Assembly (NCBI GenBank): GCA_015488115.1
Contig: WFOK01000016.1
Span: 34,816-98,815, forward strand
DNA from: Mariprofundaceae bacterium
GTDB taxonomy: Bacteria; Pseudomonadota; Zetaproteobacteria; Mariprofundales; Mariprofundaceae
Reading direction: 5' to 3'
Length of the DNA: 64,000 nucleotides
A program made the position numbers and the translations under genes. Positions 18,245 to 26,982 of the stretch are shown one piece after another; position 1 is the stretch's first letter; each line of letters starts with the position of its first letter. The notes under the pieces are model-generated. The model did not search any database and was not told where the DNA came from. It saw only the letters and a list, made by a program, of their open reading frames with translations.

Positions 18245-19086
18245 GTCCAGTCCTCCTCGGGATAGACCTCCCATGCCTGCGCATCCAGCAGCGCAGGCGG
18301 GGTAATGCTGAGCTTCCATGCATGAAGCATCATGCGCTCATGGGGCTTCCCGCCGTAGCGGATGTCCCCAAGGATCGGGCATCCTACTGTTGAAAGATGA
18401 ATGCGCAATTGATGGCTCCGTCCAGTCAGAGGTTGAAGCTCGAGCAGCGCCCTTTGCCGACGGCGTTCGATGACCCGAGCTTGGGTTAGCGAGCGTCTCC
18501 CTTGCGCATGCACCTCATACCGCCCATCGGTCGTTCTGCGCCGGGCAATGGGAAGATCAATGGTCAGTGTTTCCCAGGACGGGATCGGTTCGACGACGGC
18601 GAGATATGTTTTCTGGACGCAATTCTGCCAGAGTGACTGCAGTTGCTGGTGCCGGGCATGATTGGCGCTGAACAACATCAGACCGGAAGTGTCTCGGTCC
18701 AGCCGATGCACCGGACGGAAAGGTTTGCCGAGCAGGCGCTGCAACTCATCGGGAAGGCAGCCGATGCTACGGTGCAGCGCTTCCTGGCTGTATTGGCCGC
18801 AACGCTTGTGAATCAGCACAAGATCTTCCTGCTTCCAGATGATCTGTTCCTTTTGCAGTGGTCTTGTCCGTTCGCCTTCAAGATGGGCGATACGGATACG
18901 TTGGCCTCGGCGCACGACTCTCCCCGCTAGACGGCAGCGCTTTTTATTCAGGTATGCTCCACCCAGTTGGATGATGTATCTGGCCTTGCGGCGCGAGATG
19001 CCGAACATCCGGCTGATGACCTGGTCCAGCCGCAGGCCGTCGCACGCATCGGGAACCGTAGCCATCTGATCCGTGAAGGTGCTCAT
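18238..19086 (-). CDS. RluA-family rRNA/tRNA pseudouridine synthase
   Basis: A 282-residue enzyme with an N-terminal S4 RNA-binding domain (LRLDQVISRMFGISRRKARYII, about 17-60) and a pseudouridine synthase core with the catalytic aspartate in HRLDRDTSG, then QKTYLAVVE and GRSHQLRIHL. Motifs are of the RluA/RluC/RluD group; the modified uridine cannot be chosen from the sequence. Start 19086 is the first Met before the S4 domain. It is four bases downstream of the LOG gene and probably in the same transcript. Confidence 0.9.
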   Translation of the reverse strand: MSTFTDQMATVPDACDGLRLDQVISRMFGISRRKARYIIQLGGAYLNKKRCRLAGRVVRRGQRIRIAHLEGERTRPLQKEQIIWKQEDLVLIHKRCGQYSQEALHRSIGCLPDELQRLLGKPFRPVHRLDRDTSGLMLFSANHARHQQLQSLWQNCVQKTYLAVVEPIPSWETLTIDLPIARRRTTDGRYEVHAQGRRSLTQARVIERRRQRALLELQPLTGRSHQLRIHLSTVGCPILGDIRYGGKPHERMMLHAWKLSITPPALLDAQAWEVYPEEDWTW

Positions 19087-19090
19087 GGCC

Positions 19091-19672
19091 TTATGCAGCT
19101 TTCGGGATGGCTTCCAGGCAGCCGAGCACGGCTTCGTGCGATTCGCAGCAGAACACGTGTTGCATGGGTAAGTCGCTGGAAAACAGCAGGCCTCTGGCAA
19201 AGGCGTCCAGGATATCGCGCCACATCGGGCCATACAGGATCAGAGGCCTGGGCTCCAGCACGTGAATGACCAATAGATCCCAGGTCATGGCGAGTTCGGC
19301 GACGGTTCCCAGCCCGCCAGGCAGGACAAGGTAGGCCTTTCCTCCCTCGATAAGGGCTTCCATGCGGTCAAAGAAAGTGTGGGCGCGTATTTCCTCACTG
19401 AGGGCGTGGTCTGGTGGCGTGGGAAATCGTTCAAGGGTTATTCCGCGTACATGACCACCGCCAGCCCGGATGCCCTGGCAGAAGGCGGCCATCATGCCCT
19501 GATGACCGCCAACGAGCCCGTCCCAGCCCAGCGATGCGATCTTGCGCGACAGTTCGGTGACGTCTGCATATAGATGAGGATCAAGATCCGTTCGGGATGC
19601 GCCAAAGGCCGTGATTCGACGTCGCTTCTCCATTGCATTGTGCATCTTAGGCAAAAGCAGGAAGGGTTCCAA
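19091..19672 (-). CDS. LOG-family (TIGR00730-like) nucleotide phosphoribohydrolase
   Basis: A 193-residue Rossmann-like protein with the LOG signature PGGLGTVAEL and GGHQGMM. The family hydrolyses nucleoside 5'-monophosphates, releasing the base and ribose 5-phosphate. The canonical PGGxGTxxE catalytic block is present. TTG at 19672 has AAGGA five bases upstream. ATG 19633 or 19645 are alternatives that would drop only unconserved residues. Substrate unknown. Confidence 0.85.
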   Translation of the reverse strand: MEPFLLLPKMHNAMEKRRRITAFGASRTDLDPHLYADVTELSRKIASLGWDGLVGGHQGMMAAFCQGIRAGGGHVRGITLERFPTPPDHALSEEIRAHTFFDRMEALIEGGKAYLVLPGGLGTVAELAMTWDLLVIHVLEPRPLILYGPMWRDILDAFARGLLFSSDLPMQHVFCCESHEAVLGCLEAIPKAA

Positions 19673-19712
19673 GTCTGTCCTTTGCGTTCAGTCGGTCCTG
19701 GATACAGTCACC

Positions 19713-20720
19713 TTATGCCCGCGCGCTGCTCAGGCAGTGCGCGCATCCCAGCATGGCGGCTAGTTCCGAAACGGCCATGGCATAATTGTAGGATCTGTTC
19801 CATCGTGTGATGACCTGGAAGTTTCTGTGCACAAGCGCCATGGCGGGTCCACTTGCTCGATGCAATGGGATGATGGCTACCTCGTCATCATCCGACCAAG
19901 GGTGCGGGATTGCTGGCAGCCGATCCGTCAACGTTTCGAGTGTGGTGAAGCGGCGAATACCCAGGTTCGCCCTGGAGGCCAAGGCCGGGATGAATGGGAG
20001 CCAACAGGCAATCGGGCGGCCAGCCTGCCAGCCATGCTGTCTGAAATAGTGGGCGATGGATGCCGTGATATCAGGCATGGAGTCCCAGACGTTTCTTTTT
20101 CCATCGTGATCGGCGTCCACGGCGTAGGCCCTGAACGAGGATGGAATAAATTGCGTGGCGCCGAATGCGCCTGCATAGGAGCCCCGGATGGCAAGTGGGT
20201 CCAGTTTTTCTTCCTGGCACAACAGAAGGAATTCCCCCAGTTGTTCACGGAAGAAATCGGAGCGTCTTGAATAGCCCGTGGCCAGCGTGAACAGGGCATC
20301 CAGTACGCGGTCCCTGCCCGGATTACGGCCGAAATGGCTTTCCATGCCTAGGATCGCGGCAATGATTTCCTTTTCCACATGATAGGTTTTCCACTGATCC
20401 TCCAGGATTTCAGCGTTCCGGACCAGGAATGCGCGCCCTTCCAGATGCATCTGCTTGGTCAGAAACATCCGGCGGTATTCAGCATATGGTTTTGATTCAT
20501 ATGGTTGTCGCATGCGGCGGATGACGGATGGAACAAAGCGGGCCTTTAGCAGAATGTCCCGGATGTGATCGGCCGGCAGGGATGTCTGACGTACCAGAAT
20601 GCGGATTAGGTTCTCAAGTTCCGCCTCCCTGGACCAGCTTGCTGGCGTCCATAACAGCATGAACGGAAGCGAGGCGGCGAGCATGCCCAAGGTCCGCCGC
20701 CTCCGCGCGCAAAACCTCAT
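19713..20720 (-). CDS. MltB-like lytic murein transglycosylase
   Basis: A 335-residue exported transglycosylase that cleaves the MurNAc-GlcNAc bond of peptidoglycan. The catalytic glutamate lies in AILGMESHFGRN around residue 130, followed by RRSDFFREQLGEFLLLC, SYAGAFGATQFIPSSF and the MltB-type DADHDGKRNVWDS motif. N-terminal ~30 residues form a signal sequence; no lipobox cysteine is visible, unlike E. coli MltB. Start 20720 has AGGA eight bases upstream. Together with the dac and rodZ genes it makes a peptidoglycan neighbourhood. Confidence 0.9.
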   Translation of the reverse strand: MRFCARRRRTLGMLAASLPFMLLWTPASWSREAELENLIRILVRQTSLPADHIRDILLKARFVPSVIRRMRQPYESKPYAEYRRMFLTKQMHLEGRAFLVRNAEILEDQWKTYHVEKEIIAAILGMESHFGRNPGRDRVLDALFTLATGYSRRSDFFREQLGEFLLLCQEEKLDPLAIRGSYAGAFGATQFIPSSFRAYAVDADHDGKRNVWDSMPDITASIAHYFRQHGWQAGRPIACWLPFIPALASRANLGIRRFTTLETLTDRLPAIPHPWSDDDEVAIIPLHRASGPAMALVHRNFQVITRWNRSYNYAMAVSELAAMLGCAHCLSSARA

Positions 20721-20785
20721 GGACTCAGTCCTGCGATCCACCGTCCGCATCCATTCGGCTGGAAGGCGGGTGAAGCGGCAAGGGA

Positions 20786-21466
20786 CTAAAAATGGAACTC
20801 CCGCTTCTCTGGCAGGCCCTCCATGTTCTGCAACAGGGTTTCCATGATCGTAGTCCGGTGCTCGACCTCTCCTCGACGTATGATGTGCACGAGCGAAACA
20901 ACGGGATTCTCGCCGATAAATGCCAGAATTTGTGCATTCTCCTTCAGGTATTCGAGCAGATGCTTCGGCAACTCCTTGAGGGCTCCCCCCACAACCAGGG
21001 CATCAAAGCTTCCCTTTTTCAGCTCTTTCCGTTGTTGCATGGCTTCGGGGTCCATGGCGTTGACATGGAGTACGGTGGCATTGGTGATGCCATGGTTTTT
21101 CAGGTTTTTCCTTGCCATCTTGGCAAGCTCCCCATGAATCTCGCAACTGACAACCTCTCTGGCCTGCATGGCCAGCATCGCAGTCAGAAAGCCCGTTCCA
21201 GTGCCGATTTCCAGGACGCGCTCCGTGCCTTCAAGCTGCAGGGCCTGGAGAATATGGGCCTCCTGCAGGGGCGTGAGCATTTCCTGGCCGCATGGCAGGG
21301 GAAGGTGGCCCTCCATGTAGGCTATGCTCCTGATGTGTTCGGGAACAAACTCCTCGCGAGGCATGCTTTCAATCAGATCCAGCGTTTTGGGGTCGAGCAC
21401 CTTGCCGCAACGGATCTGGTATTCGACCATGTTGTGTCTAGCACGTTCAAAGATGTCGGTTGTCAT
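20786..21466 (-). CDS. Divergent protein-L-isoaspartate O-methyltransferase-like protein
   Basis: A 226-residue SAM methyltransferase with the Pcm N-terminus (ARHNMVEYQIRCG, REEFVPE, GQEMLTPLQEAHILQAL) and a SAM site VLEIGTGTGFLTAMLA. The C-terminal part departs from classical Pcm: after SFDALVVGGALKELP the family's GGRMVIPVG-type strand is replaced. It may still repair isoaspartyl residues, or have a different substrate as in the Pcm-like proteins of alphaproteobacteria. It sits where ispG usually follows rodZ. Confidence 0.78.
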   Translation of the reverse strand: MTTDIFERARHNMVEYQIRCGKVLDPKTLDLIESMPREEFVPEHIRSIAYMEGHLPLPCGQEMLTPLQEAHILQALQLEGTERVLEIGTGTGFLTAMLAMQAREVVSCEIHGELAKMARKNLKNHGITNATVLHVNAMDPEAMQQRKELKKGSFDALVVGGALKELPKHLLEYLKENAQILAFIGENPVVSLVHIIRRGEVEHRTTIMETLLQNMEGLPEKREFHF

Positions 21467-21505
21467 CCCCCATGCCCTCCTTCACGAGCACTGAAATATG
21501 CGTTC

Positions 21506-22459
21506 TCAATGGCCGGATGGCAAGTCGGAGCTGTCTGAGGGCTTGGATGTGGCCGGGGAACGGATGATGAGATCCCGAACGGTTCGCTTGCCCGGTGCGA
21601 GCTTGCCGGCTTCGGCAACGAGCTGGCCGTCAACGGATACGCTCAGGGATGCAGGCCGACCGCTTGAGATGATGACATAATCGCTTTCGGTTTCCACCGT
21701 GGCGCTTTCCCCGTTTTTGAGCAGACGGTAGATGCTTTTCTCGCCGCGTCTTCCCTGTTGATCGGGCAGGTACACTTCAAGCCAGACGTCTTGTCCCGTC
21801 GCGGAGAACGTGTAGCGATGCCGGGCAGGCGCTGCGGATGGCTTTTCGACAGGCATCGCCGTGACGGCTTGTCGGGCTTCGACCGCCGCGTTTTCTTCCG
21901 GATGTGTTCCGGTTGGGGCTTCTCGAGCGGATACCTGCGTCGCATCTGCTTCGCTTGCGGATTGTTCCTCAAGGTCGATTGGTTCCGGCGGTTCCGGCAG
22001 GGATTCGCCAAGATCGATGGTTGAGACCTGCTGCTGTGTGGGCTTGGGGATTGTGTCATGGCTCATCTGGTTTGCGTTGAACAGGATGAAGAGAAGAACG
22101 AAGATGCCTCCGGCCCATATTGCCCACTTTTTTGAGGGCGCCACTGGCGGGTCCGGAAAGGTCATCGGTTTCGTGAGCTGGTATTCGGCATTGTTGAGCT
22201 TTCGGACTTTCTCGGAAAGATCCAGGCCCAGCAGGGTCGCGTACTGTTTCAGGAATCCTATGGCGTAGGCATCGCCGGGAAGGGCCTCCCATTCCCCGGT
22301 TTCCAGCGCCTCGATGTAGGCCCTGCGCAGCTTGAGCTGATGCGCGACATCCTGGACGGAGAGGTGTTTTTCCCGGCGGGCCCTAGAAAGCTCCTGCCCG
22401 ATTTCGGTGAGGAGCGCTGTGCGTTCATCCGTTTCGCTGGGCTGGTGTTCCTGATTCAT
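21506..22459 (-). CDS. rodZ: RodZ-like helix-turn-helix membrane protein
   Basis: A 317-residue single-pass protein. Residues ~15-75 are an HTH_25-type domain (LSRARREKHLSVQDVAHQLKLR) that binds MreB in RodZ proteins. A membrane helix WAIWAGGIFVLLFILF lies near residues 110-128, then a Pro/Glu-rich periplasmic linker and a C-terminal DUF4115-type beta domain (DVWLEVYLPDQQG). Domain order and length match RodZ, which anchors the elongasome. It overlaps pilF by four bases. Confidence 0.9.
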   Translation of the reverse strand: MNQEHQPSETDERTALLTEIGQELSRARREKHLSVQDVAHQLKLRRAYIEALETGEWEALPGDAYAIGFLKQYATLLGLDLSEKVRKLNNAEYQLTKPMTFPDPPVAPSKKWAIWAGGIFVLLFILFNANQMSHDTIPKPTQQQVSTIDLGESLPEPPEPIDLEEQSASEADATQVSAREAPTGTHPEENAAVEARQAVTAMPVEKPSAAPARHRYTFSATGQDVWLEVYLPDQQGRRGEKSIYRLLKNGESATVETESDYVIISSGRPASLSVSVDGQLVAEAGKLAPGKRTVRDLIIRSPATSKPSDSSDLPSGH

Positions 22460-23214
22460 GGCAGTTTCTCCATCTGCTCCTCGGCCCAGGCCTTGTCCAT
22501 TTCATCGGTTGCGTGATCCTTGAACTGGATAAGATAGGCCTTGGCCAGTGCGGGCTGTGTTTTGCTCAGGATGGATACGAGCATCTGGGTGAGTTCCCGG
22601 CTTTGAGGTTTTTTCCGCAGTGTCGTTTTCAGCAGCGCTTCCGCATAGCGGGGCTTTCCCATGCTGAGATAGACCTTGGCCTCCCTGAGCGTCGGCAGGG
22701 TATCTTCTGGACGAAGCAGTTTCGCCTTCTGGTATGCGCTCAGGGCTTCCTCGGCATGACCTTGGGCCAACAGGGCGTCGCCCAAGTTCATCAGGGCCAG
22801 ATGCTGATTTCTGTAGCGTGGATCGGCAAGCGCCAAGCGCGCCTGGCGCACCGCCTCGTCATAGCGGTGGAGCTCAATGAGCAGGTTTGCGTAGTTGTTA
22901 TGGGTTTCCGGTCTGGACCGGATGCGCAGTGAACGTTTATAGAGTGTCTCCGCCTTGTCTGTATTCCCCCTCAAGCGCCAGGCATAGGCGAGCGCATCCA
23001 GCACCTCCGGCTGGTTCGGGTGCAGCTTGTCGGCCTGCATCAGTTCGTCAAAGGCCTTGGGAAGAAGGCCCTTCTGCAAGGCGTCCACGCCCAGCTGGAA
23101 ATGAAGCCGGGCCTGCTTTTCCTTTTGTTCCTTGCTGGCATGAGATGTGGCGCATCCCCCGACAAGTCCGCAGCACAGCAACAGAAGCAGGAGGGGGTAG
23201 GCGACCCTTCTCAA
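22456..23214 (-). CDS. pilF: PilF/PilW-like TPR pilotin lipoprotein
   Basis: A 252-residue lipoprotein with lipobox VGGC at residues 18-21 and a TPR-repeat body (FQLGVDALQKGLLPKAFDEL, LDALAYAWRLRGNTDKAETLY, MNLGDALLAQGHAEEALSAY). PilF/PilW is the pilotin that helps the PilQ secretin of type IV pili to reach the outer membrane. It is in the conserved rlmN-pilF-rodZ neighbourhood. As no type IV pilus genes are in the window, a role with the GspD secretin is also possible. Confidence 0.85.
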   Translation of the reverse strand: MRRVAYPLLLLLLCCGLVGGCATSHASKEQKEKQARLHFQLGVDALQKGLLPKAFDELMQADKLHPNQPEVLDALAYAWRLRGNTDKAETLYKRSLRIRSRPETHNNYANLLIELHRYDEAVRQARLALADPRYRNQHLALMNLGDALLAQGHAEEALSAYQKAKLLRPEDTLPTLREAKVYLSMGKPRYAEALLKTTLRKKPQSRELTQMLVSILSKTQPALAKAYLIQFKDHATDEMDKAWAEEQMEKLP

Positions 23215-24068
23215 AGCCTTTTCTCCACCAGCGCGAAAATGCGCCTTAATGCCTCATCGTCATGCTCACCGGGATCGGAGAACAGGCCATGATCCAGCGC
23301 GCGCGCGCAGAGCGGACAGCCACCAGCCTCCCAAGGCATTTGCAGCCATTTGTCCAGCATCTTTTTTGCCTTGGCAACATTTTTCTGCATGATCTCGATC
23401 ACCGATTGAACGGAGACGTCCTCCTCCGTTTCATGCCAGCAGTCATAATCCGTGCACATGGCCACGGTTGCATAACAGATTTCCGCTTCCCGGGCCAGTT
23501 TGGCCTCGGGAAGATTGGTCATGCCGATGACATCCATGTCCCATTGCCGATAGAGCCTGGATTCGGCCCGGGTGGAAAATTGCGGGCCCTGTATGACCAG
23601 GTAGGTTCCACTTGTGTGCACGCTGATCTCCAAGGCATCACAAGCCTCGATCAGCTGATGCCGAAGCTGCGGACAAACCGGGTCAGCCATGGAAACGTGG
23701 GCCACGACAGGCCCTTCGAAGAAGGAGGATGCTCTTCCGTGCGTCCGGTCGACAAACTGGTCCACGATGACAAAGTCGCCCGGACATATATCCTCCTTCA
23801 GGGAGCCGACGGCGGAAATGGAGACAATGCGCGACACGCCGGCCAGCTTCATGGCATAGATGTTCGCCCGGTAATTGATGCGGTGGGGCGGAAGGGTGTG
23901 CTTTGGCCCATGCCGCGGCAGGAACACGATTTCCTGACCGTGCATGCGTGCTAGGGTCAAGGGGGCGGAGGGTTTGCCAAATGGGGTGTCGAGCTCAAGC
24001 TCCTCGACCAGTTCCATGCCATCCATCCGATATAGGCCGCTTCCGCCGATAATGCCTGTACGCTGCAT
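23211..24068 (-). CDS. mtnP: S-methyl-5'-thioadenosine phosphorylase
   Basis: A 285-residue purine-nucleoside phosphorylase-fold enzyme that splits methylthioadenosine into adenine and methylthioribose 1-phosphate. Motifs GIIGGSGLY, FLPRHG, HRINYRANIYA, VIQGPQFSTRAESRLYR, IGMTNLPEAKLA and CTDYDCW are the MTAP signature. The start 24068 (MQRTGIIGGSG) fits family N-termini and follows rlmN by four bases. It is placed between rlmN and pilF, which are usually adjacent. A hypoxanthine-releasing MTIP variant cannot be excluded. Confidence 0.94.
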   Translation of the reverse strand: MQRTGIIGGSGLYRMDGMELVEELELDTPFGKPSAPLTLARMHGQEIVFLPRHGPKHTLPPHRINYRANIYAMKLAGVSRIVSISAVGSLKEDICPGDFVIVDQFVDRTHGRASSFFEGPVVAHVSMADPVCPQLRHQLIEACDALEISVHTSGTYLVIQGPQFSTRAESRLYRQWDMDVIGMTNLPEAKLAREAEICYATVAMCTDYDCWHETEEDVSVQSVIEIMQKNVAKAKKMLDKWLQMPWEAGGCPLCARALDHGLFSDPGEHDDEALRRIFALVEKRL

Positions 24069-24072
24069 GGAA

Positions 24073-25188
24073 TTAATCACCCTCCCCATCGACATGGTGG
24101 CGCGCCTTGTCTGCGACATCCGCCTTCAACTGTCCGCAGGCAGCCATGATATCCTGTCCCCTAGACCGCCTTACCGTTGCACGAATGCCTTTTGAAATCA
24201 AGTGTTGCGCGAATTCGTTCATCCGCTCTCTTGGGGTCCCCCGGTAGGGACTGCCGGGATAGGGGTTGAACTGAATCAGGTTGACGCGCTCGCGATGCGG
24301 ACGAACAAACCGGCAGAGCGCTTCAAGATCGCACTCGCGATCATTGACCCGATCCAGCAGGACATACTCCAGCGTGATATGTCGCTGATGCCCCAGGGGA
24401 TATCTGTCGAGGCATTGCCGGAGCTGTTCCAGGGGATACTTTCGGTTGATGGGAACAAGCTCGTTGCGCAATTCATTCTCGGCTGCATGCAGGGAAATGG
24501 CCAGGTTCACGGGAAAGCGCTCGCCCAGCCGCTCGATTTGCGGGATCAGGCCCGAGGTCGAAACCGTGATACGCCTGCGGGAGATGTTCAGGCCGTCGGG
24601 AGCGAGGAGAAGCTCGAGGCTGCCGTGAACACCCGGCTCGTTGGCCAGCGGTTCACCCATGCCCATGTAGACGATGTGCGTGATGTTCTGGTGCAGGTCT
24701 GGGGGAAGGGGGGCTTCGTTCAGGTCTTGCATGATGCAAAGAACCTGGGCGATGATTTCCGCCTTGTTCAGGTTGCCCGTGAATCCCTGGGTTCCCGTAT
24801 GACAGAAGGGACAGTCCAGTACGCAGCCCACCTGCGATGAAAGGCAGACCGTGATCCGGCTGCTTTCGGGGATCATGACGCTTTCGATCATTTTCCCTGA
24901 CAAGCGGGGGCGGTTAAGCGAGAAGACATACTTGCGCGTGCCATCCTGGGACGTTTCACGGCGCACAAGGTCAATGGGGCTGCAGTCGATGAATGCCTCC
25001 AGGCGGTCACGGAGGCGCGGAGGAAGATTGCTCATGCGTTTGGGGTCGAGAACGCCCTTGTTTCGCCAGTCGAGAATCTGTTTCGCCCGAAATCGCGGTT
25101 CTCCCCATTGGCTGACCAGGGTCGACAATTCCGCTGCTGTCATGCCCGGCAGCTGGGGCCTGCTTGTTTGTTTTTGCATGAAGCGCAT
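24073..25188 (-). CDS. rlmN: Dual-specificity RNA methyltransferase RlmN
   Basis: A 371-residue radical-SAM enzyme that methylates C2 of A2503 in 23S rRNA and A37 in some tRNAs. The radical-SAM cluster is CVLDCPFC near residue 120 (C-X3-C-X2-C), with GTQGFTGNL and YMGMGEPLAN following. The second catalytic cysteine lies in QDIMAACGQLK near the C-terminus. The start 25188 is chosen from family length. It is divergent from the ATP-grasp gene with only 37 bases between starts, so any promoters overlap. Confidence 0.95.
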   Translation of the reverse strand: MRFMQKQTSRPQLPGMTAAELSTLVSQWGEPRFRAKQILDWRNKGVLDPKRMSNLPPRLRDRLEAFIDCSPIDLVRRETSQDGTRKYVFSLNRPRLSGKMIESVMIPESSRITVCLSSQVGCVLDCPFCHTGTQGFTGNLNKAEIIAQVLCIMQDLNEAPLPPDLHQNITHIVYMGMGEPLANEPGVHGSLELLLAPDGLNISRRRITVSTSGLIPQIERLGERFPVNLAISLHAAENELRNELVPINRKYPLEQLRQCLDRYPLGHQRHITLEYVLLDRVNDRECDLEALCRFVRPHRERVNLIQFNPYPGSPYRGTPRERMNEFAQHLISKGIRATVRRSRGQDIMAACGQLKADVADKARHHVDGEGD

Positions 25189-25225
25189 TGTGACAGAATG
25201 TTTCGTCTTGAGGTAGCATGGCGCC

Positions 25226-26305
25226 ATGTCGTTGGCTTCGCGCAATCCGGTTGGCATTCGGGAAACGGATTTTCTGGAGATGCTCCGGTTTGTACGGGTC
25301 GTCCAGTCTCTCCAGCATAATGAGGATTATGTCAGGCAGCTGGAAGACAGGATTCCTGCGGCGGCGCGCCTGGATCCGGACTGGCCCTCCATGCTCATGG
25401 GATTCGATTTTCATCTAACGCCCCAGGGGCCGCGGTTGATTGAAATCAACAACAATGCCGGGGGGCTTTTTGTCGGCACCTCGTCGTCGGGCGAGGACCA
25501 GTGGATTCCCCAGCCGTCTCATGAAGAGCTTCAGGGCAGCCTTCAGCAACGGCTTCTGGACATGTTTGCGCCGGATTGGCACCGGATCGCGATCATGGAC
25601 GAAAACGTGCGCGAACAGTTCATGTTTCCCGAGATGCAGGCATATGCCCGGCTACTCAATGCCCATGGGCGCCGATGCTGGCTCGTCTCTCCCGAGGAAC
25701 TGGAATTGTCCGGATCGGAGATCCGTTTTCGAGGAGAGCGGGTGGACGCCATCTACAACCGGCATACGGACTTTTATCTGGAGTCGCCCGCTCTGCGACA
25801 TGTTCGAAGCGCTTTTCTGGCAGGAGCAGTGGCGCTCAATCCCTATCCGAGAAGTTATGCGCTTGTCGGCGATAAGAGGCGAATGGTGGATTGGTGGCGC
25901 GAAGGCTGGCTGGAACAGTGCCTGCCCTCCAAGATGGTTGCGCTGGTACGCAGGCTGACCCCGGAAACGCACCGGCTTGATGAAGTGGACAAACAGTGGG
26001 TCTGGCATCATCGGAAGCGATTCGTTTTCAAGCCTGCAGCCCGGCATGGGGGGAAGGGAGTGTTGCTGGGCAGGAGCATGAGCCGGAGAAGGTTTGACAT
26101 GCTCGATCCGCATGAGACGATCGTTCAGCAGTATGTGCCACCCAGCCGTGTCGAGATCGAAGGGAGGCTGTTGAAGTTGGATGTCCGTCTGTTCATGCAT
26201 GGCACCCGCTTGATTGCGCTTGCAGGGCGCGTGTGGCTTGGGCAGGTGACCAATTTTCGGGTCGCTGGCACGGGATGGGTGTCTCTCAGTCTGGATGAGG
26301 CGTGA
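25226..26305 (+). CDS. Putative circularly permuted ATP-grasp protein of unknown function
   Basis: A 359-residue soluble protein, no named family recognised. Residues 58-80 contain GFDFHLTPQGPRLIEINNNAGG-like sequence with a Glu73/Asn75 metal-binding-type ExN motif. Much later, FVFKP (Lys269) and the glycine loop RHGGKGV (273-279) look like the nucleotide-binding half of ATP-grasp enzymes, then KLDVRLFMHG (317-325). Standard ATP-grasp enzymes have the lysine and loop first and ExN last, so the order here suggests circular permutation. It overlaps the next transferase gene (GTGA), so it is likely part of the same pathway. Confidence 0.7.
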   Translation: MSLASRNPVGIRETDFLEMLRFVRVVQSLQHNEDYVRQLEDRIPAAARLDPDWPSMLMGFDFHLTPQGPRLIEINNNAGGLFVGTSSSGEDQWIPQPSHEELQGSLQQRLLDMFAPDWHRIAIMDENVREQFMFPEMQAYARLLNAHGRRCWLVSPEELELSGSEIRFRGERVDAIYNRHTDFYLESPALRHVRSAFLAGAVALNPYPRSYALVGDKRRMVDWWREGWLEQCLPSKMVALVRRLTPETHRLDEVDKQWVWHHRKRFVFKPAARHGGKGVLLGRSMSRRRFDMLDPHETIVQQYVPPSRVEIEGRLLKLDVRLFMHGTRLIALAGRVWLGQVTNFRVAGTGWVSLSLDEA

Positions 26306-26982
26306 ACACGCTTGCCATCATCATTCCCTGTCTCGACGAGGCTGACCGCATTCCCGCCCTGGCCCGCATGCTGCGCGGACTGGATGCCGACGAGATCATC
26401 TGCGTGGATGGAGGCTCGCAGGATGGTACACGAGATCTGTTGGCGCAACATGGCCTGCCCTGCCTCGTTGCCGGCCGAGGTAGGGCCATGCAGATGAACG
26501 CGGGCGCCGCAGTGTGTTCCTCGGACATTCTTGTGTTCGTGCATGCCGATACGGTGCTGGGCCAGGAGCATCTTGACGATATCCGCCATGCTCTTGAAGA
26601 CGGGGCCGTGCCCGGTGGCCGCTTCGATGTCCGCCTGTCGGGAACACATCCCGCATTTCGCATGATTGAATGGCTGATCAATGCCCGTTCCCGGCTGACC
26701 AGGATCAGCACCGGGGATCAGGTCATGTTCGTTCGCCGGCAGGTGTTTGTCCGTCTCGGTGGCTTCCCGGAACAACCCTTGATGGAAGACATCGAATTTT
26801 CCAAGCGATTGAGGAAGCTGGGGAAAATAGCATGCCTTCGCCGGCCGGTGACAACCTCCAGCCGTCGCTGGGAGAAGGCTGGAATATTGCATACGATTTT
26901 TCACATGTGGTGGTTGAGAGGGCTGTACGCCCTTGGCGTTTCGCCCCATTGGCTTGCCTTGCATTACAGGAAGATTCGGTGA
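26302..26982 (+). CDS. TIGR04283-type glycosyltransferase family 2 protein
   Basis: A 226-residue GT-A fold glycosyltransferase. The N-terminal IIIPCLDEADRI, VDGGSQDGT and FVHADT are the nucleotide-sugar and DxD-like motifs; GRFDVRL and GDQVMFVRR match the TIGR04283 subgroup. The subgroup commonly lies beside radical-SAM/selenodomain proteins and is annotated as arsenosugar biosynthesis, but no such protein is present here. GTG 26302 overlaps the ATP-grasp stop; its own TGA overlaps the next ATG by one base. Confidence 0.85.
   Translation: MNTLAIIIPCLDEADRIPALARMLRGLDADEIICVDGGSQDGTRDLLAQHGLPCLVAGRGRAMQMNAGAAVCSSDILVFVHADTVLGQEHLDDIRHALEDGAVPGGRFDVRLSGTHPAFRMIEWLINARSRLTRISTGDQVMFVRRQVFVRLGGFPEQPLMEDIEFSKRLRKLGKIACLRRPVTTSSRRWEKAGILHTIFHMWWLRGLYALGVSPHWLALHYRKIR

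Noticed and set aside
26670..26981. Upstream extension of the TIGR04282-type gene
   Set aside because: It lies inside the previous gene; the family N-terminus starts at 26982 with a coupled start.
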